DNA of 64,000 bases from Hippopus hippopus (taxonomy: Eukaryota > Mollusca > Bivalvia > Cardiida > Cardiidae): positions 39,085,860 to 39,149,859 of the forward strand of contig OX328107.1 in NCBI GenBank assembly GCA_946811185.2, written 5' to 3'. Below, piece by piece: positions 31,985-43,206 of the stretch. Each line of letters starts with the position of its first letter. Position 1 is the stretch's first letter. Made by a program: the position numbers and the translations under genes. The notes under the pieces are model-generated. The model did no database searches. It was not told the DNA's origin and was given only the letters and a program-made list of their open reading frames with translations.

Positions 31985-32220
31985 GTGGCATGCTCTGTGG
32001 AAAAAAAAAAGGGGGGGGTATTGCATCTGCAAAAAGTATCAACTCATGTCGAAACTTTTTGCTCTTTGCTAATTTTCTGCATGTCTAAGGACCTCTCTTC
32101 CTCCAGATTCGATAAATCATTGGACTGAATTGATTTTGCAGTTTTCTACTTACATGATGACTTGCGTAGTACAATGCATCAAGGGGATGCATGAAGCCCC
32201 CTTTACCAGAGCATGTCTCA
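31985..32220. mobile_element. Family B palindromic MITE, diverged
   Basis: TGGCATGCTCTGTGGAAAAA at the left and CCAGAGCATGTCTCA at the right; much of the central palindrome is missing. Confidence 0.65.
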
Positions 32221-32224
32221 AATG

Positions 32225-32770
32225 TAGGGAATGACTCCTGAACCCAGCTTTCTTCCAAGCCTATGTAAATTGCATGTTGTATGCTTGTTGTTGTCATTTT
32301 TTAACTCTGCATAGTTAAACTCTGTCATATTTGTATAACAAAAAAAATGGTAATGATGTAATTAAATGAGAGGAAAAAAAAACATAACTATGAAACAGAT
32401 ATTCTGTGTCGGTGCCTAGTTTTGGAACCAAGTCATGAATAATTTTATTATACTATAGCTAGGTCAACGACAATTTCAATATGAATATAAAGTGGCACAG
32501 ATCATGAAAAAGCTGTTTTTTAAAAAAAAAAGTGCCGCACAGGTTCTAAATAAGTTAAATTATTTCAAGGAATAATACCCAGGGTTACATTTTCCAAATC
32601 TGTAGAGTATCTTTTTGCTATTATCATTTGAGTGTAGCACATTCTTTTTTTTAAAACCAGTATTCTATAGCAATTATTTCACAGCAACTGTGGCACGTAT
32701 TTGTATTCTCAATGATTCTTAAACCAGGGACCTTAAACCAGGGACTGTCCTAGCCAACCATTGTTAATCC
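32225..32770. other. Intergenic, nothing coding recognised
   Basis: AT-rich with short A runs; no open frame or repeat family I recognise. Confidence 0.5.
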
Positions 32771-32774
32771 CAGT

Positions 32775-32992
32775 CCTGGGTCTGTAGTCGTCGAGCATTC
32801 TAAAGAACATTCTTGTCTTATTCTGCAAGATTTTCAAAAATTTTCAAAATTTGAAAGCAACCTTAACCTCTGATTGGCTAAACCATCCAAATGGTTTAGC
32901 CAATCAGAGGTTGTGTTACTTTCAAATTTTGAGAATCTTGGAGAATAAGACAAAGAATGTTCTTAAGAATGCTTGGTGAAAACAGACCCTGG
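32775..32992. repeat. About 218 bp imperfect palindrome (fold-back MITE)
   Basis: CCTGGGTCTGT at the left and ACAGACCCTGG at the right, then AAGAACATTCTTGTCTTATT against AATAAGACAAAGAATGTTCT, closing at CTCTGATTGGCTAAACCAT and ATGGTTTAGCCAATCAGAG. The loop is only a few bases. Confidence 0.85.
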
Positions 32993-33293
32993 CCTAATTC
33001 AAGATTTAAAAATGCCATAGTTTCTGTTTGGCTAAACCAAATGGTTTAGCCAGTTTAATTCACCCATATTTAGAAAATTCTTCTGAGTTAGACACAGAAC
33101 GTTATTGAGATGGTGTATGAATATGAAACAAGTTCTACAGGCTGTTCTTAAGCCACATACAGCTCATGTACAATGTGCATGTCTGTTAACAATTACGGCG
33201 CTGAATTAATAAAATGGGCTGTTTCAATTATGAAAAATATCAGAAATACCAAATTTTCATTGTTGTTATGGCCAGAATATGTAACAAAGCTGC

Positions 33294-33357
33294 GGACAGT
33301 GTAGATCCAAGATCAGACTGCACGTTCTGTGCAGTCTGATCTTGTTCTACATTGTCT
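33294..33357. repeat. Core-C palindrome
   Basis: GGACAGTGTAGATCCAAGAT against ATCTTGTTCTACATTGTC around GCACGTTCTGTGC. Confidence 0.75.
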
Positions 33358-33359
33358 GC

Positions 33360-34236
33360 AAAAAAAACCCCAACCTAAATCGATTCCAGCACTTCATGGA
33401 TTAATAACTGCATGTAATTTGTGTAAACTGTCTGATTTCCTTTTTAGCGGATCACATTTGAAAACACTGCCTGGGAAAAAAAAAACTTGAAGGGGAAAAA
33501 AAAGGTTTCACTCACTTGACCAGTATTTGTATAACTTACTTTCTGTTTTCGAAGGATTGTTGATAATAGCAATATTTGTTGATTCAACTTTTTTGCAGAC
33601 ATTTGTGGTTATAAAACAAATGGAATATTATACTGTAGCAACTTTCTAGTGCTAGCATTTACGTTAAGCTGTGTAGAATAATTTTGACATCTACCTCAAC
33701 TGTAAAGTGGTCCCCATTGTACTTCTACTTATGAAGTTTCTCGAAAAAAAAATCAGTAAACTACTTTGCACAATTCTGTTGTACAGATACTTTTCTAGAA
33801 TTGTGTTGCAATGTTGGAATTTCCACTTTGCACAGGACAATTCTAGAATTGTACTGATTCCCACTTAGCACAAAACTTAAGGTGTATCAGGTAGGGAACT
33901 AATCTAACTCAACCATCAGCTTCGCATGATATCTTTTTTTTTTTTCAGCTTTGAGCGAATGCAAGTCGAAGGAAGGTTACTACAAAATAATATTCCTAAT
34001 GTCATTATTTAGGTTGGGAGCTTAGCCAAGCTGCTCTCTGTGCTATTAAATTTAAACAGCTTGAATCAGGCTGCAGTTGCGATGTTTTTGCGGTGAATCT
34101 AAGGTAAGCTTAATAATATGTCTTACTCATTTACGCTAAATTGCACGCTTTCTTATGCATATTTTCACTTTTTTCCGCAATTTTCTGTGTAACGTAATGT
34201 TTATGACGTCACGTTTGTTTATATCAATTTATTTTA
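33360..34236. other. Intergenic, upstream of hammerhead-like motif
   Basis: No coding match. The part from about 33,950 to the hammerhead-like fold could belong to the same retroelement remnant, but I see no reverse transcriptase or GIY-YIG domain. Confidence 0.4.
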
Positions 34237-34285
34237 TTATGTACTCCTGAAGAAGGCAAATGCCGAAACGTCGTACAGTACATAA
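34237..34285 (+). ncRNA. Hammerhead-ribozyme-like fold
   Basis: Stem I: TTATGTACT (34237-34245) pairs perfectly with AGTACATAA (34277-34285). Between them: CTGAAGA (fits the CUGANGA core), a GGC-AAAT-GCC stem II, GAAAC, and a minimal AC/GT stem III with a three-base loop, as known for hammerheads of Penelope-like elements and retrozymes. Two defects: an extra A before stem II and a C-C mismatch next to the core. It may be a decayed or inactive ribozyme. Confidence 0.5.
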
Positions 34286-34621
34286 ACATTAAAATTTTAA
34301 TATGTGTTGTTGTAGTTATTTAACCCTTTATTAAATTTAAACAACATAGCTAACTTTCACAGACTTATCAGCAGTCTTGCATATCAATGAATCATAAAAA
34401 TAATATCATATGTAAAGGTTTCTGGATTTTCTGGAGTTTGCCAAACTTAAACTGTGTAAAATCTATACTTGATATCCCGCTGCTGTAAAAGGCAAGAGAA
34501 AGGAAATGAGAAAAACAAATGTGCTAGAGACGAAACAGAATTTTGACTTTTCAACACAGAGAAAGAAAATTCAACAAATACTTCAGTTTTTAACTTTGGA
34601 AAATGTATTTTTCCTCTCTAT

Positions 34622-34892
34622 TCTATACTCAGCGTCAATGAAAAGTCACCAGGTACTAAAGTTGAATAATTTTCACCTTGCCACAAGAGAGAAATTTTCA
34701 ATTATGTTGAACGTTATTATACTCATTTCCCGACCCATATCTGACAAATTTCACGTGCTTGCACATCTGAGTAGTCCATCTTTATTTGCACATGCAAAAA
34801 TGAATTCTAATCAATTTTCTGAAGGCAGACTATCCAAGGTTGACTTTCTTTTCGTCTCTTACCTGGTGACTTTTCATCGACGCTGAGTATAT
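34622..34892. repeat. Inverted repeat with 30 bp arms
   Basis: ATACTCAGCGTCAATGAAAA then GTCACCAGGT (about 34626-34655) matches the complement of 34862-34892 (ACCTGGTGACTTTTCATCGA, then CGCTGAGTAT) with one mismatch. The spacer has no gene I recognise. Confidence 0.7.
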
Positions 34893-35102
34893 ATAAACTA
34901 TACCTACAATTTTAAGTTTAAACTTAAAAAAAGACCAATGTTTCTTTTATGCAATTTATATAACTAAATGCATTTGAAAAGCATAAATTGAATTTTCTTA
35001 CCTCACTTGAGATAATTTTCAATTCTGAAAATTTATGAAGTTATAACCATTTATCTACCAGCGTCCTTCATAATTCTATATAAAACAACAGCTTTGCAGA
35101 GC

Positions 35103-35353
35103 GGCGCATATACACCCGAAGGGGCTTGTCAGTAAAATGGTTTAAAATCAAAAACACCTATAGAGATCCAAATTTTGAGTGTCACATGCACAAGTACACA
35201 TCATAGAGATTCATTGTTGTAAGTTTGGACTTATTCCGATGAAAACTGTACAAGGAGTTGCGCACACAAGAAATCGCTACTGGACGGACGGACAGACAGA
35301 GGGACAGACAGACGACCAGGGCCATAACATAATACGACCCTTCGGGCGTATAA
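35103..35353. mobile_element. Short element with inverted ends
   Basis: CGCATATACACCCGAAGGGG at the left is the inverse of CCCTTCGGGCGTATAAAA at the right, with a GGACGGACGGACAGACAGA tract and GGGCCATAACATAATACG near the right end. About 250 bp, non-coding. Confidence 0.6.
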
Positions 35354-35752
35354 AAATACAGGTAAAATAGGCATTAAGTGACCGCAGACCTGACGTTTAC
35401 ATGTCCTATGCTCTACTACGAGTACTGCAGCTGTTCCAGCTGATAAAGAGAGAAAGTTATATACACTGATACCTCATTACATGTATGGCAAACTTTTTTA
35501 ATGGAGTGTGTAATTAAAGTTGCGATAAATCTCTTATTTGGTGATTTTATCTGTTTTCGCCAATACATGGATGCATGGAAATCGATATCTGACCAATCAG
35601 CATGCTCGCTGACAGTAATTTAAATAATCGTAATAATGACTGCCGTATTATTATAATAATAAATGCCAGAAATAGTGATTTTTACTTTAATTTCTAATTC
35701 ATACTTTAGGGTGAGTGGGGAAAGCGCTGAAACAGCACCTTTCAATCTTGTT

Positions 35753-36013
35753 TTTGTTTGTATTGGAGCTCAATGCCATTTAACAGCTAAGGTCATATCA
35801 CGGCGGTCAACGCACCCACACGTCTCCTGGCTTTCTCGCACCAGCACTGACAAAACTTTCTTTCCTAGCCACCGACTACCATTCTTACATGTATCAGAGG
35901 TGAGAGGTGAAGAATCACTGAAAAAAAAAGTTTGCCTCAATCAAGTATTGAACTTGTAACCACCAGGTCATGAGTTAGATACGCTAGCCACTGAGCTACC
36001 AGGCCAGGCCAGG
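35753..36013 (-). mobile_element. tRNA-derived SINE (family C)
   Basis: On the minus strand: GGTAGCTCAGTGGCTAGCG (A box), CATGACCTGGTGGTTACAAG, CACCTCTCACCTCTGATACA, CCAGGAGACGTGTGGGTGCG and a tail AGCTCCAATACAAACA. Same family as 50149-50401. Confidence 0.8.
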
Positions 36014-36227
36014 CTTTTCAACCTTGCATAGAAACAAATTTTATAATAATAAGAAGACAGCTGGTATGCATTACTTCAAAGCTTTCACAGACACTTCCTT
36101 AAAATGACGTACTTGGTATCATCGATTTTTAGAATCTACTTTTGCTTTTTGCTCAGGGGACATTCGACTGACAATCAAGACAGTCTGTTAGAAATAGTAT
36201 GAACAGAAAAAAAAACGCCAAAATAAA

Positions 36228-36475
36228 TGAGCCATGCTCTGTGAAAGGGCTTAATGTATCTGTGAAAAGTGTCGACCCAGGTCAGTCGGCACAGTTTGAC
36301 CAGGGTCGATACTTTTCTCCATTGGTCAGTTTTCTGTATGTCCAAGGACCAGTCAGCCTCAGGTTTAAGTCGGTTGTTAAAAATAAAAAAAGTGGATCCA
36401 AAATCATGTGATGTCTAGATTGGTATCATGTATCATGGAGATGCACTAAACCCCTTATTGCCAAAACATGGCTCA
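36228..36475. mobile_element. Family B palindromic MITE
   Basis: TGAGCCATGCTCTGTGAAAG at the left, AACATGGCTCA at the right, GACCCAGGTCAGTCGGCACA inside. Confidence 0.8.
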
Positions 36476-36647
36476 ATTGATATGCTCCCATATTTGTGGT
36501 AGACAGAATCACAACAAAAGGCAAAATTGCTGAATATGAGCAATTTCAACTGTTGTCACAATGCTTTCAAAACCTGTCGGTGACCAACTATTTGTGATTC
36601 TTTAGCAAATTAAAAAGAAAAAGGAACTTTATAATCGTATTTACGCA

Positions 36648-36850
36648 TAGACTGCTAAGCTCGACTCACTGACCTTTTGCGGAGAGTGTAGATCAAGATT
36701 AGACTGCACAAAACATGGAGTCTGATCTTGGATCTACACTACCCGATAAGGAGATATCTTTTCATCAAAAAGTAAGTTTGAAGCAGCATTATTTGGGTTT
36801 GTACCATCACCTTTAAAGTTTAACCTTACTTATTTAGCAGGATAAGATTT
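36648..36850 (+). mobile_element. Family C MITE, ends eroded
   Basis: ACTGCTAAGCTCGACTCACT, the core GTGTAGATCAAGATTAGACT and mate, GATAAGGAGATATC and TTATTTAGCAGGATAAG match the intact copy at 49235-49449. Confidence 0.75.
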
Positions 36851-36883
36851 AATATGTATTTGCTGTGTAGGTATAATAATTGA

Positions 36884-37140
36884 CTTGCAACACATGACAA
36901 GGGACATTCGGACATCTGTGTAAATTGTCCTCTCGGATCAGCCTGCGCATTCCACGCAGGCTTATCTGACATGGCACTTTACGACTGCATTAGATTTTGT
37001 GGTACAGTAGACTTGCGCAAAACAAAAAATTACATAAAAACAGAAAGTGTCATTTCGGATTAGCCTGGGTGGACTGCACAGGCCGATCCGAGACGATACT
37101 TTATGCAAATGTCCGAATGCCCCTTTTCATGTGTTGCAGG
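36884..37140. mobile_element. TIR element, about 257 bp
   Basis: CTTGCAACACATGACAAGGG, then ACATTCGGACAT, is inverted at ATGTCCGAATGCCCCTTTTC, ATGTGTTGCAGG. Two inner palindromes (CAGCCTGCGCATTCCACGC and TTAGCCTGGGTGGACTGCAC). No coding sequence. Confidence 0.8.
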
Positions 37141-37209
37141 CCATATATAAACGGTTTATTTGTAAATGTGGCCGATTGCAATTCTTGGAAGCCCCTGATG
37201 TGCAATTTT

Positions 37210-37425
37210 AGGATAAATCTTTACCAGACGACAAAATTTTATACTTGTCCAAATTGAAAGCTCTTACAGACGAGAAATTAGAAGTGGCTTAATTGATGTG
37301 AATTGCTTGTGAAAGGTCACAATAGGTTAGCTTGAGAAAACATTGTGGGATAAGGAGAACATGCTGGTTACCAGCATGTTGTCCTTATTGCACAATGTTT
37401 TTTAACCTCATTTAAAGTCTCTCTA
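37210..37425. mobile_element. Family A MITE variant
   Basis: AATCTTTACCAGACGACAAA, then GAGAACATGCTGGTTACCAG with mate CATGTTGTCCTTATTGCACA. The palindrome arms carry compensating changes (ACATGCTGG/CCAGCATGT). Confidence 0.7.
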
Positions 37426-38400
37426 TTTGACGCACAACTGTTGTTGCCATTCATTTAGCAAATAAAAAGTTATAAGCCATTTTATTCCACAGAAGACTTT
37501 AATTTATTGAACAGATTAACATACAAGCTCAATATTCAAAATACATGAAATACATTTCCTAGCTTGCAACAGAAATAGCATGTATACTTTAAACAAAATA
37601 TTTGATGGGTGGACATGCACTGTTCATGTATCTTGTCCAGAAATGCATGTGTGAAAGTGTTTTCAATACATTTTACCTATGCTCTGTGAAAAGAGGGTTT
37701 AATGCAGCATCTGCCTGATGCATTATACCAAGCAAGTTATGACATAAATGCTCTGAAAAGAGGGTTTTAGCATCTCTGTGATGTATTATACCAAGGAAGT
37801 TACCTCAATTATTGATCCATTAAATTCATTTTGTCTGACAACTGACCAAATCCTGATGAAACATGGTCCTTGGACATGCAGAAAAATTAAGCGAAAGGTC
37901 AACAAAGGTCAGCCTACACAATCTGCAGCAGGCTGACCTGTGTCAAAACTTTTTGCTGAACTGAAAATTCTACATGAGCGGAGCTCTGGCAAAAGGGGAT
38001 AAATGCATCAGATTCTCCTGGCCTGGCTTCCATTCTGTTCATTTTTTTCCTTTTCTATCATTTGGATGTTACTTTATCAAAAATGATGGCCTGGCGACAT
38101 TCGAAAACTGATCGCAGCAACATCTAATTTACCCCATCTCACAGTGAGGTAAAGTAGATGTCGCTGCACTTGTTTTCAAATGTAAATGACTAAAATTAGA
38201 TACAGAAACTCCAATAGCCTCGAATTGGTCACTTCCTGTTTGTGGACCGTCTTTGAAAATACTGAAAACAAAATTTCAAACGGGTATTCAAAATGACTTT
38301 GAAAGATAGATTTAAAATAGCTGCTAATTGTTTTGTCTGTTTGACTCTGAAAGCTTTTCAAAAGGATGAGTTCACTAGTTCTGTTGCAGGTTGCGGTGAT

Positions 38401-39518
38401 TTTTAGCTCCACTGGCCAAAGGCCAGCGGGCTTATGTCATGGCCCGGTGTCCGTCGTGTGTGCGTGCGTGCGTGCGCGCATCCGTCCGTGCGTGCGTTAA
38501 CTTTTTTTTTTTTCAAACTTCTTCTCTGAAACTACCCATCCAAATTTTATGAAACTTCACAGAAATGATCCTGCCATAGTCCTCTTTAGAATTTCTTGAA
38601 AGAATTTGATTCCTTCATAAACTCTGGTTGCCATGGCAACAATACTGAAAAATATTGAACATCTTTGAAAATCTTCTTGTCTGAAACCATAAGGCCCAGG
38701 GCTACCAAATTTGCCATGTAGCTTTATCTAATGGACCTCTATCAAGTTTCTTCATATTATAGCCCTGGGGTCAAAATTGGCTCTGCCCCAGGGATCACAA
38801 GTTTACCATGGGCTTATAGAGTGACTAATTTAAAATGGTTATCAAGGGAAGTAACTCCTGTTATACAAGATAAAGTTTGTTACTATTTACCTCCCTTGAT
38901 TATCAGACCGCAGTTACACAGTTTGGTATTCAAGTTTTTTGGAGAGGAAATGTTCTGTTTTAAGGGAGAGTGATTTATTTTGATGCTAATAGTTATGCTC
39001 ACATGAATGGAATGTTTAATTTAAAGTAAGGTTTCTATCACTCACATTTTTTCAGAACTTTACCTTTCATGCTAATGAATAAACCTGCTTGTATTCACCG
39101 ACATTATGTTTGCATTTAAAAAGATATGACTCTTTTTGTTTGGCGGGCTAGGTGGAGTTTATGTTTTCAAAGTAAGTTTATTACCATACAGACTTTTTAT
39201 GCTGTATGTCTCTGTCAATGCCTATTAAGCGCATGATATGTTAATTTTACTCTTTAAGAAATGACAACTTTTTTTTACTGTACCAAGTTTAAAGCCATTG
39301 CAAAAAGACAAATTGAATGTAGCTTAAATGACTATTGCTGACTTTGATAGGTTAGGAAACGTTGTGGGAAAAGGAGAAAATACTGGCTGACAACATGTTG
39401 TCCTTTTCTCACAATGTTTATGAAAGCCTTCTCTTTCAGGGCCATTAACACTTCGATTTGTGTGGTAAAGGGTTAAAAAGCCAGTGGAGCAATACAGGGC
39501 CATCATGGCCCTCTTGTT
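38401..39518 (+). mobile_element. Helentron-like non-autonomous element
   Basis: 1118 bp. Starts TTTTAGCTCCACTGGCCAAA with a CTGGCC-AAA-GGCCAG hairpin; a GTGCGTGCGTGCG microsatellite follows. Ends CCAGTGGAGCAATACAGGGC, CATCATGGCCCTCTTGTTTG: a hairpin close to the end, preceded by the inverse of the 5' end. A family A MITE lies inside at 39255-39475. No Rep/helicase gene, so it needs a partner in trans. Confidence 0.75.
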
Positions 39519-40201
39519 TGATAAAACAACAGGTTCGAGAAAATCACTTGTCCCAGTTGTACTTGAATAAGTCGAAAAATGCGCCAATTCATCGTTACCA
39601 ACATTGTGATGTCACACGATAAACAAATCTATAATTAGATTATCAGCACAATTTATAATCATGGGGAGACCCTCGATGTCCCCAGGCGGTAGTAATAATG
39701 GATAGCTGCCAAAGATCCACAGCAGACGGAGATTAGGACAGTGTGATACAAAGTTATTAATAAATTATTACTGCCTGGACCCAGGCAATACATCTCCATG
39801 CAGCATAATACCAAACAAGTCATCACATGATCATGCATCTGATGATCTCTGAAATTCATTTCTAAAAATCAACCAACTGAATTATGTGGTAGACTGGTCT
39901 TTGGAACATGCAGGAAATTTACAAAAAGCACAATGTTTTGATGTGGATAAGCCTGCGCAGATTGCAAAGATGGCGGCTCCTGCAGATGACATTTTAAACT
40001 TGGCTCTTATGATGGATTTGGCTTAAATTGAAAGGATGGAAAACACAAGAGATAAAGAGAAAAGGATGGTTACCAGCATTTTCTGCTTTTCCCACAATGT
40101 TTCTACATGTCCAATTCTACAGTCATTTAAACTGGATTGTGTGGTAAATGGTTAAGCCCGCTTGTCACAATGCATGACTCACTTCATTTGCTGGGAAGGT
40201 T

Positions 40202-40430
40202 TTAACTCTTTACCAAACAACAAAATTTTAGACTGGTCCAAATTGAAAGCATTTGCAGACAACAAAAGAAAAAGGACTGAAAATTTGAAATTTGTTTCGG
40301 GAAGGGTAGAAAACATTGTGGGAAAAGGAGAAAATGCTGGTTACCAGCATTTTCTCCTTTTCCCACAATTTTTTCCAAAGGCTTCTTCCTCAGGGTCACT
40401 AAATGTTTTCATTGTGTGGTAAAGGGCTAA
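40202..40430. mobile_element. Family A MITE
   Basis: TTAACTCTTTACCAAACAAC to GTGTGGTAAAGGGCTAA. The central palindrome is perfect over about 60 bp (AACATTGTGGGAAAAGGAGA, AAATGCTGGTTACCAGCATT and mate). Confidence 0.9.
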
Positions 40431-40559
40431 GCAGAATAAGAAATCAAATTCAAACTGTCAAAAGGGTGTACCTAACATACTACTACAGTGAAAGGAACAA
40501 ACAAAACTCAACAATAATATATCTATAATGATACATAGAGAGTGAAGAGATGCAATTGA

Positions 40560-41303
40560 TCTTTGGGAGGGTATAAAATATTGTGGGGTAAGGGGAAAAT
40601 GCTGTTTACTGACTTTTTTTCTCACAGTTCTTTGACTCCTTACTAAATTACAAATTCTAGACATGGTCAAATTGAAGGCATTTGCAAAATGACAACCCAA
40701 ATGTTGATTTCTATTTTTGAAAGAGTTGAAATCTTTATCACATGACAAAATTGTAGGCTAGTTCGATTGAAAGCTCTTGCAGACAATAACATACATGTGG
40801 CTCAGATGGAATTTGGCTTTCGAAGGTAGGAAAAACAATGTGGGAAAAGGAGAAAATGCAAGTAAACAGTATTTTCTCAGTTTTACCACAATGTCTTCAA
40901 CAAAAGTCTGATTTCTCAGAGCCTTTAAAACTCAAAATTGTGTGGTAAAGGGTGAAACATTGTGCAAAAAGGACAAAATGCTCGTTATCAGCTGGTAACA
41001 AAGGATAAAACAATGTGGGAAGAGCAGAGATTGCTGGTCACCAGCACTTTATCCTTTTCTCAAAATGTTTTCTCAAGGCTTCTTCCTCAGATTTTGTTTC
41101 CCTTAACTCTTTACCACACAAAAAAATCCTAGACTTATCAAAATTGAAAGCAGATGCCGACAACAAATATGATGTTGCTCAAATGGCAGGTTTTGTCTTT
41201 GATTAAGTAGAAACATTGTGGTAAAAGGAGAAAATGCCAGTAACCAGCATTTTCTCTTTTTCCTACAATGTTTTCAAAAGACTTCTATATGGTAAAGGGT
41301 TAA
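40560..41303. repeat. Cluster of diverged family A MITEs
   Basis: Four cores: about 40590 (AAAATGCTGTTTACTGAC), 40850 (GAGAAAATGCAAGTAAACAG), 41029 (GATTGCTGGTCACCAGCACT) and 41230 (GAGAAAATGCCAGTAACCAG). The last spans TTAACTCTTTACCACACA (about 41104) to GGTAAAGGGTTAA (41303). Confidence 0.7.
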
Positions 41304-41304
41304 G

Positions 41305-42170
41305 AAGACTTGTTGCAGCCTAGATCTCGCTGTCATCCCTCGTTATTGAGGTGGTAATAATTACAGAAGTGATACCCCTTTATGCCAGATCTGTATGGAC
41401 TGTGAAAGGAGACCGCGAGAAAGAGTGATTAAAAATTACTACTGCCTGGACCCAGGCTAATTGGTAGCAATTGCAGACGACAAATTAAGTGTCGCTAAAA
41501 TGATGAAATTTATTGTTGAAAGGTTGCAAAATAATCTTTTCAGAAAATCTTCTTTATCAGGGTCAATAAAATTGTATATTGTGTGGTAAAAGGCTAATTA
41601 GATGTTCATTTGAGCTTCTCAAATCAAACGCAGGTATGGTCAACTGAGAACTTGAGATTATTCTGGAAGATTTTTCAGACTCAGACTGTCTGACATTTTG
41701 CACTTTTGGTCTGTCTAATCTTAGTATTTTTGCAAAGAAAAAAATAATTATCAGAAGATTGTTTTGAAATAATACTTCTAATATTGAACATAACAGAATA
41801 TCTTATAGATTTAACCTGTACAGGTCACCATCACATAATAAAATGTTTGACATCAAACAACTACATGAATCATACATAAGACAAAGAAATCCTGTGATAA
41901 ACACACATACAAGTATACATGGAAACTGAATAATGTTAAGATGTAAATTTTTGAAACTGCCATAGTAATACTGGTCATCTCAAATAAAACATTGAACTTG
42001 AAAATAAATTTAACACCAATCAGATCATTAAGGAATTTGCAGCAAATTGCTTCGAGACAAGAAGAACTGCTTCGACAACAAAAATTCAGTGAAATTTTTT
42101 GCAACATTTTACAAAGCCTGCCAAAACTCTAAACTTTGCTACATTTGCAACTAAGTGAAAAAAATCTTTG
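41305..42170. other. Intergenic, nothing coding recognised
   Basis: A family A right-end fragment (TTGTGTGGTAAAAGGCTAA) lies at about 41578-41597. No gene. Confidence 0.5.
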
Positions 42171-42175
42171 CATCT

Positions 42176-42393
42176 TAATGTAACTCTCTGCAAGAAAACA
42201 GAATTTTAGACTTGTCAAAATTGAAAGCAATTGAAGAGAACCTATTAACCATGAGCCAAAGTCTTTGAAAAGGTAAAAACTTTGTGGGATAAACGAAAAA
42301 TGCCTGTCACCAGCATTTTGTCTGTTTCCCGTAATGTTTTTAAAAGCCGCCATTCTAATGTCCTTTTCATGAGATTGTTTGGTAAAGGGTTAA
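42176..42393. mobile_element. Family A MITE, diverged
   Basis: AACTCTCTGCAAGAAAACAG at the left, AAAATGCCTGTCACCAGCAT in the centre, TTTGGTAAAGGGTTAA at the right. Confidence 0.7.
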
Positions 42394-42472
42394 AGCTTGG
42401 TGGGCCAATCGCAATTTCACTGTTTTGTTGAAAGTGTAGATCAAGATCAGGTTTTAAAAAAGTCTTGTGTGA

Positions 42473-42692
42473 CTCAGTGGTCAAGTGTAGGACTCATGAC
42501 CTGGAGGCCCCTGCTTCGAGCCTCACTGGCTCCACTGGGATTTTCACAGGAGTGTCCTTGGGCAAGACACTTCAGAGCCTAGCCTAGTACTGGTGAAACC
42601 CAGGAAAACATGAATATGTGAGCTGTTGCCATGATATGACTGAAATAATGTTGAAAGCGGCATAAAACACCATTCAAACGAACAAACAAACA
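42473..42692 (+). mobile_element. tRNA-derived SINE (family D)
   Basis: GACTCAGTGGTCAAGTGTAG (A box), ACTCATGACCTGGAGGCCCC, TGCTTCGAGCCTCA (weak B box), GAGTGTCCTTGGGCAAGACA, CTGAAATAATGTTGAAAGCG and a CAAACGAACAAACAAACA tail. Confidence 0.8.
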
Positions 42693-42977
42693 GGTTTTAA
42701 AAAGTCTTCTTTTCCCTCAAAGTAAACAAAAACAACTTCAGCAACTTTTTTTTGCAAAGATTGTATGTGTACAAAAATGTTATGCTGTCTCCAGATCTTG
42801 GTCTACTCTCTTCTCTTTGCTACAATTGGTTTCTGTCATATATATTCTCAGAAAATATCAAAAGGGTCCTGCATGAAGGTGTAGAAACATAATCTGTCTC
42901 TTATACACACTTGATGATTTCTCTTGTAGTTGTGGCAGTCCTTTTTTCATACCTACACAAGATAAACATAACATTAA

Positions 42978-43206
42978 TTAACTCGTCACCAATCGACAAA
43001 ATTTTAGACTTGCCCAGTTTGAAAGAATATGTAGATAACAAATTAAATCTGGTTCAAATCATGAAGTTTTTCTTTGAAAATATAGAAATCATAGTAGGAA
43101 AAGGAGAAAATGCTGGTTCCAAGCATTTTCTCCTTTTCCCACAATGTTTTCAAAAGGCTTCATCCTCAGGGCCATTGAAACTCCGAATTGTTTGGCAAAG
43201 AGTTAA
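42978..43206. mobile_element. Family A MITE, first of a back-to-back pair
   Basis: TTAACTCGTCACCAATCGAC to TTTGGCAAAGAGTTAA; core AAATGCTGGTTCCAAGCATT. Its right TTAA (43203-43206) is also the left TTAA of the next copy. Confidence 0.88.

Noticed and set aside
34506..34886. 126-codon open frame
   Set aside because: Part of it lies in an inverted-repeat arm, composition matches surrounding AT-rich DNA and no domain is recognisable; kept out of the gene list.
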